Assembly (NCBI GenBank): GCA_965238155.1
Contig: OZ250175.1
Coordinates: 1,798,001 to 1,862,000, forward strand
Length of the DNA: 64,000 nucleotides
DNA from: BJGV01 sp964196335
GTDB lineage: Bacteria > Pseudomonadota > Gammaproteobacteria > Burkholderiales > Nitrosomonadaceae
Reading direction: 5' to 3'
Each line of letters opens with the position of its first letter. The first letter of the stretch is position 1. Below the pieces are notes generated by a model. That model was not told where the DNA came from. It did not search any database and saw nothing but the letters and a program-made list of their open reading frames with translations. Below, piece by piece: positions 54,592 through 63,613 of this stretch. Both the position numbers and the translations under genes were made by a program.

Positions 54592-54843
54592 CTAGCGAAT
54601 TTTAGCAAAATAAGCATCCAGAGCTTTAGGATCCAGATGAAAATGACAAATTTCCTCATTCTCTCCCATAAGTATGGGAACAAATTCACCATATTTTTCT
54701 ACTAAACTTACATTGCTATCTACATCTACTAATTTAATACAAAAGCAAAGCCTCGCCTGCAATTTATTTAAATCAGAAATCATATCAGAGCAGAGATGAC
54801 AATCTTTTCGGACATATAAAATCAGCTCAACTGATTCTGGCAT
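54592..54843 (-). CDS. Glutaredoxin-like protein (DUF836)
   Basis: An 83-residue thioredoxin-fold protein. It begins ELILYVRKDCHLCSDMISDL, with the redox pair CHLC near residues 16-19, and has VDVDSNVSLVEKYGEFVPIL, whose proline is the cis-Pro of the fold. It probably reduces disulfides or mixed thiols in the cytoplasm; the partner is unknown. Its ATG overlaps the mucD stop by one base, and it is the last gene before the terminator. Confidence 0.92.
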   Translation of the reverse strand: MPESVELILYVRKDCHLCSDMISDLNKLQARLCFCIKLVDVDSNVSLVEKYGEFVPILMGENEEICHFHLDPKALDAYFAKIR

Positions 54844-56285
54844 TATTTGCTTTCGTCTCCGTTGAGCTTCATGGTGATAAAAGAAGTTGTGTTTCCACGC
54901 TTTACCAGTAAGGCGATATTACGTCCCTTCCTGATTTTGATAAGTAATTGATTAAACTGCCCGACTGTTGTTACATCTTGATTATTGATCCCTAAAACTA
55001 TATCGCCAGGCCGCATTCCACTGCGACTGGCAATACCCTGCCGCATATCTTCTACCAGTAGACCATTGTTGATTTCAAGTTGTTTTTTCTCATTATCAGA
55101 AAGTTCTCTCAACGCAAGCCCTATGCGATTAGATACATCAAATTTATTACTTTTTTTACTTTCAAGACTGGCGATCTTCTCATCTGATGGAAACTCATCT
55201 ACCTGCACTATCAATTTCTTTGTCGAGCCATTCCTCCATACTTGAATCGATACCTCTGATCCTGGTTTCGTAGCGCCCACAATACGTGGTAAATCACTTG
55301 ATGTATTTACAACCTTACCATCAAATGTAGTGACTATATCTTTCGTCTTGAGGCCGGCCTTATCTGCAGGGCCGCCTTTTTGTACCAAAGTCACCAGTGC
55401 ACCACCGGGCTTATCTAATCCAAATGATTCAGCTAATTCTTTGGTTACCTCCTGTATCATCACACCAATTCTGCCACGACTTACTTTTCCGGTAAGCTTT
55501 AATTGGTTAGAAATATCTGTGGCAACATCAATAGGGATAGCAAATGATAGCCCCATGTAACCACCTGTACGACTATATATCTGTGAGTTAATGCCAACAA
55601 CTTCACCTTTCATGTTAAATAGTGGCCCCCCAGAATTCCCCGGATTTATAGCTACGTCGGTTTGAATAAAAGGAACATAATTTTCCTGTGCTAATGATCG
55701 ACCCTTAGCGCTGACGATGCCAGCAGTTACGCTGCTCTCGAAACCAAACGGAGATCCAATAGCAACGACCCATTCACCTACCCTTAGTTTGCTGGGATCA
55801 CCTTGGGTCACCTTGGGTAAATTATTGGCTTCAATCTTTAGAAGAGCAATATCTGTCTTACGATCAGCACCAATTATTTCAGCCCGAAACTCTCGTTTAT
55901 CGTTTAGCTTTACAGTAACCTCGTCTGCTGAACTCACTACATGTGCATTTGTCAATATATATCCATCTGCACTGATTATAAAACCGGAACCTAGAGATTT
56001 TGATTCGAACTCTCTGGGAGTACCATGAGGAAATAGTCCCCTAGGGATAGAGCCACGAGGTGAGTGACGACGGAAAAATTCATAAAATGGGCTATCCTCT
56101 GGAATATTTGGCATCCTAGGAATTATCTGATTTTTGGATGTACTATGGGTCTGTACAGTACTGATATTTACCACTGCAGCTCCATGCGTATCAATCAGAT
56201 CAGTAAAATCAGGTAATTCTCTGGTCTGTGCAAAAACAGGGAGAGAAAACCAAAATAATATGATCAGGATAAATTTATGATTCAT
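54843..56285 (-). CDS. mucD: Periplasmic serine protease/chaperone MucD (DegP-like)
   Basis: HtrA-family protease that degrades misfolded envelope proteins. From ATG 56285 it is 480 residues with a signal peptide ending PVFA. The catalytic triad is seen in LTNAHVVS, KTDIALLKIEA and NPGNSGGPLF, and two PDZ domains follow (about residues 275-365 and 385-475). An upstream frame to 56330 overlaps rseB and is less likely. It starts one base after rseB, so it belongs to the sigma-E operon. Confidence 0.96.
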   Translation of the reverse strand: MNHKFILIILFWFSLPVFAQTRELPDFTDLIDTHGAAVVNISTVQTHSTSKNQIIPRMPNIPEDSPFYEFFRRHSPRGSIPRGLFPHGTPREFESKSLGSGFIISADGYILTNAHVVSSADEVTVKLNDKREFRAEIIGADRKTDIALLKIEANNLPKVTQGDPSKLRVGEWVVAIGSPFGFESSVTAGIVSAKGRSLAQENYVPFIQTDVAINPGNSGGPLFNMKGEVVGINSQIYSRTGGYMGLSFAIPIDVATDISNQLKLTGKVSRGRIGVMIQEVTKELAESFGLDKPGGALVTLVQKGGPADKAGLKTKDIVTTFDGKVVNTSSDLPRIVGATKPGSEVSIQVWRNGSTKKLIVQVDEFPSDEKIASLESKKSNKFDVSNRIGLALRELSDNEKKQLEINNGLLVEDMRQGIASRSGMRPGDIVLGINNQDVTTVGQFNQLLIKIRKGRNIALLVKRGNTTSFITMKLNGDESK

Positions 56286-56286
56286 T

Positions 56287-57339
56287 CTATTCTGACCATT
56301 TAACTTTGTAATTTTTAACAGAGTTACCAATCTGCATCACTGTCGCTGGTGGTACTTCACCTATCGTCGTCACCACATTTTCTCCTACCTTTCGGGTATA
56401 AATATTAATAGCACCCTGTCGCGGGTAAGATTCACGGGCTTCCAGAGGGTCATTTTTTGTAACTGGCTTAATAAATACTGAAACTGCAGCAAGGCCATCT
56501 GAAAGTGTAATATGTCCAACAGGTGTAGGTTTCCCAGAAAAAATACGCTTTACCTCATTAATTTTTGAGAAGCCCGGAGGCAAATTTTCTACCTGCCAGC
56601 CTAACTCACCTTTTATCAATCTGGAAGAAACTGGATTAGTAACATGTATCTCAGTAATTTCTGTAACGTACCTGGGTTTCAACAACTCTTCATCTATCTC
56701 ACCATCAATTTCCAGTTGAGTAAAAACAAACTGCTCTACTACCTGATCTTGGTCCATTACCGCCGCTTTAAGTAACAAGCCTGTGGCAACATCTACCCAC
56801 AATTTTTGGCTATATCGCATATTATCTTTAGATTTCAATACAATTACCTGACATTCGTAATCGCTAATTCGCTCCTTTCCGCCTTTTTTTACAATATAGT
56901 TGTTATTAAGGTTACTCAATGGTTCGGGTAGCAACGCCGGGAAAAACTTCTGCAATCCGCGTTTTCCGGTCACCACAGTCTTTCTGTCTGGAAAATAACA
57001 TCTAACCTCATCGTTATTACGAATTACCTCACGAGGCGAACCATCAAGTACTTCTATTCTCTCAAACTCCCCCTCACTATTCACCATGTGTACGACACGA
57101 GATGTCTCCATATGGCCGCCAGACGAATATACAAAAATACCGGTGTAATTATGCTTGCGGGGTGCATCAACAATACTTTGTAACCAAATCTGCGCTTCTT
57201 TTGATGCACTTGCATCCACAACACTTTGTAATCCGCCCTGCGCTTCTGTTGATACACCAAGAGCATCCTCCGCAAATGAAGGCAGTACGAAGCCAGAAAG
57301 AGGTAATATGAGAACAACTATCGCAAAACTTTTTATCAT
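56287..57339 (-). CDS. rseB: Sigma-E regulatory protein RseB/MucB
   Basis: Periplasmic protein that binds RseA and protects it from DegS cleavage until stress signals arrive. The 350-residue protein has a signal peptide, then two domains: the LolA-like N-terminal part, with NYTGIFVYSSGGHMETSRVV and RNNDEVRCYFPDRKTVV, and the C-terminal part with GWQVENLPPGFSKINEVKRI. Just after the signal peptide a 16-residue unit is doubled (EAQGGLQSVVDASASK, then EAQIWLQSIVDAPRKH); relatives normally have one. It lies 11 bases after rseA. Confidence 0.94.
   Translation of the reverse strand: MIKSFAIVVLILPLSGFVLPSFAEDALGVSTEAQGGLQSVVDASASKEAQIWLQSIVDAPRKHNYTGIFVYSSGGHMETSRVVHMVNSEGEFERIEVLDGSPREVIRNNDEVRCYFPDRKTVVTGKRGLQKFFPALLPEPLSNLNNNYIVKKGGKERISDYECQVIVLKSKDNMRYSQKLWVDVATGLLLKAAVMDQDQVVEQFVFTQLEIDGEIDEELLKPRYVTEITEIHVTNPVSSRLIKGELGWQVENLPPGFSKINEVKRIFSGKPTPVGHITLSDGLAAVSVFIKPVTKNDPLEARESYPRQGAINIYTRKVGENVVTTIGEVPPATVMQIGNSVKNYKVKWSE
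57164..57255. repeat. 48-base tandem duplication in rseB
   Basis: The blocks 57164-57207 and 57212-57255 align over 44 bases with roughly four in five identical by hand count, at a period of 48 bases or 16 codons. They encode the doubled EAQ..LQS.VDA unit at the start of mature RseB. The copy nearer the signal peptide is the more diverged from the family. Confidence 0.8.
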
Positions 57340-57350
57340 CTATTAATAGG

Positions 57351-57977
57351 TCACTTATATGGATCAGCAACTGTGCGCATATAAGGCGACACCCCACGAA
57401 TCGCAGTACGGGGAGAAAATTCTTCGTGTGCAAACATATAGTCGTTAAGTTGAATTGGTGCAGGATTAATTTGAATTGGTGCAGGAATTAGAATTACATC
57501 AGAGTCTGCCTGAGCAGCAGTCTGAAGAACCGCTTTATCAGTTATGAACTCCTCCTTTTGAGCCAGAACAGGAACAGTAATTACGGTAGGTTCAGCGGAT
57601 TCAGTCTTTACAGCAGTCTGAAGAACTGCTTTATCAGTAACGGGACCAAGAGACTGGTCCATTGTCTGCCCGCCCATCCATGCTACTGCAGCCACAGCTG
57701 TTAGCATTGATGCAGCAACTGCAAATGCGAAAACCTGACCCTTCTTTTCTTTAGGAAGCTCCGGTGTGAGTACGGTTGGTTCTATAGCTAATTTCTCTCT
57801 TATGCCTGAAGCAATGTCAAGTGTTGACATTTCTGGCTGACGCAATGCATCTCCAATTAAATGATATGTTGACCATTCATTGCGTAGCTCCTCCGTTTTT
57901 TTAACTTGGGTAATGGTCTCAGCCACATCTATGTGGCCCAACTCACCATCCATCAATGCAGAAATCTTATTTTTCAT
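57351..57977 (-). CDS. rseA: Sigma-E anti-sigma factor RseA
   Basis: Single-pass membrane protein whose cytoplasmic part holds sigma-E inactive. The N-terminus KNKISALMDGELGHIDVAET and STYHLIGDALRQPEMSTLDI are the RseA_N hallmarks. A membrane helix lies at about residues 84-104 (FAFAVAASMLTAVAAVAWMG). The periplasmic part (about residues 105-208) is repetitive: TDKAVLQTA occurs twice, 32 residues apart, and PAPIQIN/PAPIQLN follow one another. It would be cut by DegS and RseP under stress. It starts one base after rpoE. Confidence 0.94.
   Translation of the reverse strand: MKNKISALMDGELGHIDVAETITQVKKTEELRNEWSTYHLIGDALRQPEMSTLDIASGIREKLAIEPTVLTPELPKEKKGQVFAFAVAASMLTAVAAVAWMGGQTMDQSLGPVTDKAVLQTAVKTESAEPTVITVPVLAQKEEFITDKAVLQTAAQADSDVILIPAPIQINPAPIQLNDYMFAHEEFSPRTAIRGVSPYMRTVADPYK
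57450..57486. repeat. 21-base tandem repeat in rseA
   Basis: TTGAATTGGTGCAGGA occurs at 57450-57465 and exactly again at 57471-57486, a period of 21 bases or seven codons. It encodes the PAPIQIN-PAPIQLN doublet in the periplasmic tail. Confidence 0.8.
57515..57638. repeat. 28-base direct repeats 96 bases apart in rseA
   Basis: The 28-base blocks 57515-57542 and 57611-57638 differ at a single base. They are 96 bases apart, an exact number of codons, and encode the repeated TDKAVLQTA segment of the RseA periplasmic domain. Near identity at the DNA level suggests a recent duplication or gene conversion. Confidence 0.85.
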
Positions 57978-57978
57978 A

Positions 57979-58581
57979 CTACCACCTTTTGTCTCTACTT
58001 ATTTCCATAACAGATTGTAATTTATCAGAGATTGCTTCACGAGCACGAAATATTCGAGACCGTACTGTTCCGGTCGGACAATTCATAACGTTTGCAATTT
58101 CTTCATAACTTAGGCCCTCTATTTCTCTCAGAGTAATTGCTGTACGTAATTCTTCAGGTAACTCATGCAAAGTCTGATGTACTGTTTGGGCAATCTGCTT
58201 ACTCATTAGTTCACTTTCAGGAGTATCTAGATCCCGCAATTGACTGCCTTCCTCAAAATTTTCTGCATCCTCAATATCAATTCCGTTTGAAGTAGTAGAT
58301 GCCCGCCGCTTCTGAGCAACTAAAAAATTCTTTGCTGCATTAATACCAATGCGATATAACCAAGTATAAAAGGCACTATCGCCACGGAAAGATGATAAGG
58401 ACCTATATGCCTTTATAAAAGTTTCCTGTGCAACATCCTCAACTTCAGCTGAATCACGAATAAATTGTGATAACAATCTAACCAGCTTCCGTTGATATTT
58501 GATCACCAATAACTCGAACGCCTGCTTATCTCCACGCTGAGCACGTTCCACCAACTGTTGATCAATTTCTCGGTCACCCAT
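57979..58581 (-). CDS. rpoE: RNA polymerase sigma factor RpoE (AlgU type)
   Basis: ECF sigma factor for envelope stress. From ATG 58581 the protein is 200 residues, MGDREIDQQLVERAQRGDKQ onward. Region 2 has EVEDVAQETFIKAYRSL and FRGDSAFYTWLYRIGINAAK; region 4 has LPEELRTAITLREIEGLSYE and CPTGTVRSRIFRAREAI. The frame also opens at GTG 58590, but the AGGGA upstream is better spaced for 58581. First gene of rpoE-rseA-rseB-mucD. An extended -10 element and a palindrome lie just upstream. Confidence 0.97.
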   Translation of the reverse strand: MGDREIDQQLVERAQRGDKQAFELLVIKYQRKLVRLLSQFIRDSAEVEDVAQETFIKAYRSLSSFRGDSAFYTWLYRIGINAAKNFLVAQKRRASTTSNGIDIEDAENFEEGSQLRDLDTPESELMSKQIAQTVHQTLHELPEELRTAITLREIEGLSYEEIANVMNCPTGTVRSRIFRAREAISDKLQSVMEISRDKRW

Positions 58582-58608
58582 ATACCGCACGTTCCCTGAA
58601 TTTAATGA

Positions 58609-58627
58609 ATTATACCAGTGATCACTG
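58609..58627 (-). promoter_or_regulatory. Extended -10 promoter of rpoE with adjoining palindrome
   Basis: On the minus strand TGGTATAAT (58617 down to 58609) is a perfect extended -10 hexamer about 30 bases before the rpoE start. It overlaps by two bases a perfect 12-base palindrome, CAGTGATCACTG at 58616-58627, in the position of the spacer. No good -35 hexamer is visible, which is usual for extended -10 promoters. The remaining gap to nadB (to 58884) holds no gene and no clear sigma-E-type promoter. Confidence 0.5.
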
Positions 58628-58884
58628 CTACATCATGACACAATAGCCATGCGCTTTTTCAGGGCTTCAATCGAAAACCGAGTGCCGCTGCTAAAATACT
58701 ATTTCTTACATTCCATGTATTTGCTTGTTTTAAGAGACAACATACACCCTATATTAGTTCATATTCAAACAGGGTTATTCTAAGAATATCCGAGATATAG
58801 TATATCCGTGTCTGAAGTCTGTTATGATTTTTATGTAATTTAACCGCAAATTTAACAATAGCTATAGCCAGCGTTGTAACGCCT

Positions 58885-60471
58885 ATGCCTCATACCTATT
58901 TTGACACACTTATCATTGGCAGCGGTCTTGCCGGCCTGACACTTGCACTTAATTTAGCACAAAGCAAAAAGGTTGGCATTATAACCAAAAGAGCTTTACT
59001 TGACGGCGCCAGTGGATGGGCACAAGGCGGTATTGCTGCAGCACTATCGGAGAATGATTCACCGGAAGCTCATATACGTGACACTCTAAATGCTGGCGCC
59101 GGATTGTGTAATGAAGAAATTACTCGTAGCGTACTTGAAAATGGGCCGCAAGCAATCCAGTGGCTAATCGAACAAGGAGTTCCATTCACCCGTGATCAAG
59201 AAAATACTACTGGTTATCACCTCACAAGAGAGGGAGGACATAGTGTACGTAGAGTGATCCATGCGGCAGACACTACCGGTCAAGCTGTACAAAAAACTTT
59301 AGGTGACAAAGTTCTCAATCATAAAAGTATATCCGTTCTTGAACACCACATCGCCATTGATCTCATAACCAGCAAAAAATTGGGCCACACTGATACCAAC
59401 AACAACTGTTGTTATGGTGCTTATGCTCTTGACAATCAGTCAGGTAAGGTCAGCACCATCTCTGCACAGAATACAATATTGGCAACTGGTGGAGCTGGTA
59501 AAGTTTATCTTTATACTACCAATCCTGATACGGCTACTGGTGATGGTATTGCCATGGGTTGGCGTGCAGGTTGCCATATTGCTAATATGGAGTTAATCCA
59601 GTTTCATCCTACTTGTCTTTACCATCCACACGCTAAATCATTTTTAATATCTGAAGCAGTACGCGGAGAGGGAGGGATCCTGAAACTTCCGGACGGGAAA
59701 CGCTTCATGCCATTACACGATGAGCGCGCTGAATTGGCACCCCGTGACATTGTCGCACGCGCCATCGACTTTGAAATGAAAAAACGTGGCCTAGATTGTG
59801 TTTATCTAGACATTTCACACAAACCGACACTTTTCTTAAAAGAACACTTCCCGTTTATTTATGCCCGTTGCCTTGAGCTGGGTATAGACATTACCCGGCA
59901 ACCCATCCCAGTTGTACCTGCTGCTCATTACACCTGTGGTGGTATAGTTACAAACTTAAAAGGAAAAACAAACTTAGATAATTTATATGCAATAGGAGAA
60001 ACCGCTCATACAGGACTCCATGGCGCCAATCGACTTGCAAGTAACTCGCTACTGGAGTGTCTCATATTTGGTCAAGCAGCTGCCAAAGAAATCCTCAATC
60101 AAACACCTCTTCCTAATATACAATTGCCACAGTGGGACGAAAGCAGAGTTAGTCACGCAGATGAAGAAGTTATTATTTCTCATAACTGGGATGAATTACG
60201 CCGTTTTATGTGGAACTACGTTGGCATTGTTCGAACTAATAAACGTCTGCAGCGAGCTCAACACCGAATTAAGTTACTACATGAAGAAATAAGTGAGTAT
60301 TACGCTAATTTTCGTGTGACCAGTGATCTGTTAGAACTTCGTAATCTGGTAGATACTGCAGATCTGATTGTACAAAGTGCTATGTTGCGCCATGAAAGCC
60401 GTGGGCTACATTTTAGTCTGGATTATCCTGATATCCAGCTACACGCAAAAAATACTATTTTAAAAACATAG
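58885..60471 (+). CDS. nadB: L-aspartate oxidase
   Basis: Flavoenzyme that oxidises aspartate to iminoaspartate, the first step of NAD synthesis. The 528-residue protein has the FAD fold TLIIGSGLAGLTLALNLA, the GASGWAQGGIAAAL loop, TREGGHSVRRVIHAADTTG, ATGGAGKVYLYTTNP, FHPTCLYHPHAKSFLISEAV and the end domain of the succinate dehydrogenase family. HYTCGGIVTNLKG and TGLHGANRLASNSLLECLIF close the FAD site. nadA and nadC are not adjacent. Divergent from rpoE. Confidence 0.97.
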   Translation: MPHTYFDTLIIGSGLAGLTLALNLAQSKKVGIITKRALLDGASGWAQGGIAAALSENDSPEAHIRDTLNAGAGLCNEEITRSVLENGPQAIQWLIEQGVPFTRDQENTTGYHLTREGGHSVRRVIHAADTTGQAVQKTLGDKVLNHKSISVLEHHIAIDLITSKKLGHTDTNNNCCYGAYALDNQSGKVSTISAQNTILATGGAGKVYLYTTNPDTATGDGIAMGWRAGCHIANMELIQFHPTCLYHPHAKSFLISEAVRGEGGILKLPDGKRFMPLHDERAELAPRDIVARAIDFEMKKRGLDCVYLDISHKPTLFLKEHFPFIYARCLELGIDITRQPIPVVPAAHYTCGGIVTNLKGKTNLDNLYAIGETAHTGLHGANRLASNSLLECLIFGQAAAKEILNQTPLPNIQLPQWDESRVSHADEEVIISHNWDELRRFMWNYVGIVRTNKRLQRAQHRIKLLHEEISEYYANFRVTSDLLELRNLVDTADLIVQSAMLRHESRGLHFSLDYPDIQLHAKNTILKT

Positions 60472-60535
60472 TTTCTGCTTCAGCCATTTTTCAATAATTT
60501 AGATTTATTCAACTATACTTTTTATTTTTTTCGGT

Positions 60536-61561
60536 ATGAATTCAGTTTGGCATTCTTTTCTACAAAAACAAAATGCAGTTATAGAAAATAACTGCGTTAG
60601 TCATTATGGTAACGCTTCTGCAGAACTTAAAAGTACCTGCTCTAATACAGTAATAGCCGACCTTTCACATTTTGGACTGATTCACTTTTCTGGTGAAGAT
60701 ACCTCGGCATTTTTGCAGGGTCAATTGAGTTGTGATGTCAGAAAAATTGATCACTGTACAACCCAGTATGGTAGCTGTTGCACTCCAAAAGGACGAATGC
60801 TTGCCAGTTTTCTGATATGGCAAAATTCCAGTGGATACTTAATGCAGATACCAATACCTCTACTCATAACACTAGAGAAACGATTGTCTATGTATGTACT
60901 ACGCTCTAAAGTGAAGCTGAATAATGACAGTGACAGATATGTACGTATTGGAGTTGCCGGGAATCGTGCTTCAGAAGTAGTAGAAGAAATATTTGGAGCA
61001 ACTCCTGATCCATTTCTTGGCGTTATTAATAGTGCGCATGAAAGCATTCTTCGTCTTGCTCAGAACCGTTTTGAAATTGTCACTACGCCAGAGTATGCAC
61101 CAAAGCTATGGGAGCATTTGAGAAAATATGCTATGCCAGTTGGTAGGCTCTGCTGGAACTGGCTAGAAATAAAAGCGGGTATTCCAGTTATTACACCTGC
61201 CACTCAAGAACAATTTGTACCCCAAATGACAAATTTGGAAGCTATTGGCGGTATAAGTTTTCAGAAAGGTTGTTATCCTGGACAAGAAATCATTTCACGC
61301 ACCCAAAATTTGGGTAAGATTAAACGCCGTATGTATCTTGCAAATATATGTACAAAAGAACCTGTCGCCGCCGGGGACGAACTGTACAGCAATGAAAAAC
61401 AAGCATGTGGCATGGTAGTTAATGCTGCGCCCTCACCTGAAGGTGGATATGATGTACTAGCGGTGATACAAACTGAAAGCATCAAAAATGCAAATATATA
61501 CTGGAAAGCACTTAAAGGGCCGATACTAAAAATCATGCCGTTACCCTATTTACTAAAATGA
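60536..61561 (+). CDS. ygfZ: Folate-binding protein YgfZ
   Basis: GcvT-like protein that helps repair or assemble certain iron-sulfur enzymes with tetrahydrofolate. The 341-residue protein has the first-domain phrase AFLQGQLSCDVRKI and the diagnostic KGCYPGQEIISRTQNLGKIK, with the conserved Cys of the KGC-Y-GQE motif near residue 245. It follows nadB by 64 bases on the same strand. Its 3' end faces the helicase gene. Confidence 0.94.
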   Translation: MNSVWHSFLQKQNAVIENNCVSHYGNASAELKSTCSNTVIADLSHFGLIHFSGEDTSAFLQGQLSCDVRKIDHCTTQYGSCCTPKGRMLASFLIWQNSSGYLMQIPIPLLITLEKRLSMYVLRSKVKLNNDSDRYVRIGVAGNRASEVVEEIFGATPDPFLGVINSAHESILRLAQNRFEIVTTPEYAPKLWEHLRKYAMPVGRLCWNWLEIKAGIPVITPATQEQFVPQMTNLEAIGGISFQKGCYPGQEIISRTQNLGKIKRRMYLANICTKEPVAAGDELYSNEKQACGMVVNAAPSPEGGYDVLAVIQTESIKNANIYWKALKGPILKIMPLPYLLK

Positions 61562-61651
61562 TTCGTTACATTTTAAATAACCTTATTCAATTCACGCTCT
61601 ATGTTCAGATAAGAAAAACCCGGCTGCTTCATATCTTAAATATTTAACTGA

Positions 61652-63613
61652 TTATTGCGCCGCTCCTGCTATTTTATTATTCGAAAGAAAAAACTTATGC
61701 ACATCATTTAGATCACGTGTGCGTTTCATTGGCGGAAGACTCTGCCAAATTCGTTTACCGTAAGATTTAGTAATAAGACGTTGATCACAGATCATCAGTA
61801 CACCACGATCAACTTCGTCACGAATTAATCGTCCTACACCCTGCCTTAAATTGATGACGGTACGTGGTATCTGATATTCCATGAATGCATTACGACCCTC
61901 TTTGTTGATTTTTTCAATCCGCGCTGAGAGTACAGGGTCATCGGGCGGTGCAAAGGGTAGCTTATCTATTACAACCAGTGATAAAGCTTCACCACGAACA
62001 TCCACCCCCTCCCAGAAAGACTGACTGCCGATAAGTACAGCATTACCCATTTTACGAAATCGGTCTAACATTTCAGAGTGTGATCCTTGACCTTGCAGCA
62101 ACAGGGGATAGTCAAGTTGCTCATGTTCAAATAATTCCAATAACTTAGTATAAACCTGCTGCATTGCTCGTAGACTGGTACACAAGAAGAATGCACGGCC
62201 ACGACTCACCTTTAATACCGGAAGTACTGCTTTAACCATATTTTCCGTATATCCATGATCATTTGGCTCAGGCAAACCAGTCGGCACGTAGAGTAAAGCC
62301 TGATTGGCAAAATTAAACGGGCTTTCCCAACTAACCGCCCTTACCGAACTTAATTCCGGATTTAAACCCATTACGCTATTGTAATGTGAAAAATCACCTT
62401 TAACTGAGAGCGTTGCAGAAGTAAATATCCACGCACGTGAAGAAGCATTTATTTGTTTGTTAAATGCTTCTGCAATAGATAGAGGAGTTGCATTGAGTTG
62501 TAGTACGTAACTGAATGTCTCTATCCAACAAACGAACCCCTCCATCTCTTCCTGAGTATCCCAACGAGTAATTCTGGTAACAATTTCCCGTACTCGTTGC
62601 CAACAATTCTCTAATCCTTCTGAGCGCTCTGCTTGACTCTCCAGCATCGAACTTAATACTGTAAGTTTCTCAAGCAACTCATCCAGTTTCTTTCTAAATT
62701 CAGTGTTTTGTATTATTGTGGACTTAGGTAAACGAACACTCTCGCCCCCAATAGTAAGGCGCAAATCACGTGCAGCTTTTTCTACTGCTAACGCAGTATC
62801 AGGTAACGCAATGAAATCCTTAGCGCTTTGAAGTGCTTCAATATTAATTTCGTGCGCCAACTCCAGTAGCTGACCAGTACTTACTGACTCTCCAAAAAAC
62901 AAACTTGCGGTTTCAGGCAACTGATGTGCTTCATCAAATATTACGGTATCACATGTAGGAAGCAACTCTGATAGCCCTTCATCCCGTAACAATACATCAG
63001 CGAAAAACAGATGATGATTGACAACTACCACATCCGACGAAAGCGCTTGTTTTCGTGCTTCTATAACAAAGCACTCCTTGTAACTGGAACATTCTGAACC
63101 AAGACAATTTTCTCTAGTCGAAGTGACACGCTGCCAAATTGTTGCGTTCTCGGGCACCCCACTTAAACCACTTTTGTCGCCACTTCTGCTGGAAGCTACG
63201 TAGCGTTCAATTAATTTCAAATATTTCCTATCATTAAGACTAGTGATTTCTTCTTGTAGAGTACGCTCCAGATAATGGCGACACACGTAATTAGCACGAC
63301 CCTTTAATAAAACAACTTTTACAGGCACATTAAGGGCCGCACGCACAGTATGAATATCTCTATTGAAAAGTTGGTCTTGTTGAGTTTTGGTCCCGGTTGA
63401 AATAATTACTTTTCCACCAGCTAGAAGTGCGGGAACTAAATAAGCAAAAGTTTTACCGGTACCTGTGCCCGCTTCTGCAATAAGAATATGTTTTTCAGCT
63501 ATAGTTTCAACTATCATCTCTGCCATTTCCCTCTGCTGTGCACGTGCTCGATACCCAGGCACAAACCTGGCAAGTATGCCGTCAGCAGCAAAATAAGATT
63601 CAAGATTTGGCAT
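61652..63613 (-). CDS. DinG/YoaA-family ATP-dependent DNA helicase
   Basis: XPD-like superfamily 2 helicase. From ATG 63613 it has 653 residues. Walker A is AEAGTGTGKTFAYLVPALLA near residue 46, Walker B is the DEAH box in VIFDEAHQLPE, and the last motif is NLRQGVGRLIRDEVDRG. Cysteines in RANYVCRHYL and NCLGSECSSYKECF fit the four-cysteine iron-sulfur cluster of this family. The length matches YoaA rather than E. coli DinG (about 715). It may unwind 5' overhang or R-loop structures. The frame extends to 63655 but relatives start at MPNLESYF. Confidence 0.93.
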   Translation of the reverse strand: MPNLESYFAADGILARFVPGYRARAQQREMAEMIVETIAEKHILIAEAGTGTGKTFAYLVPALLAGGKVIISTGTKTQQDQLFNRDIHTVRAALNVPVKVVLLKGRANYVCRHYLERTLQEEITSLNDRKYLKLIERYVASSRSGDKSGLSGVPENATIWQRVTSTRENCLGSECSSYKECFVIEARKQALSSDVVVVNHHLFFADVLLRDEGLSELLPTCDTVIFDEAHQLPETASLFFGESVSTGQLLELAHEINIEALQSAKDFIALPDTALAVEKAARDLRLTIGGESVRLPKSTIIQNTEFRKKLDELLEKLTVLSSMLESQAERSEGLENCWQRVREIVTRITRWDTQEEMEGFVCWIETFSYVLQLNATPLSIAEAFNKQINASSRAWIFTSATLSVKGDFSHYNSVMGLNPELSSVRAVSWESPFNFANQALLYVPTGLPEPNDHGYTENMVKAVLPVLKVSRGRAFFLCTSLRAMQQVYTKLLELFEHEQLDYPLLLQGQGSHSEMLDRFRKMGNAVLIGSQSFWEGVDVRGEALSLVVIDKLPFAPPDDPVLSARIEKINKEGRNAFMEYQIPRTVINLRQGVGRLIRDEVDRGVLMICDQRLITKSYGKRIWQSLPPMKRTRDLNDVHKFFLSNNKIAGAAQ

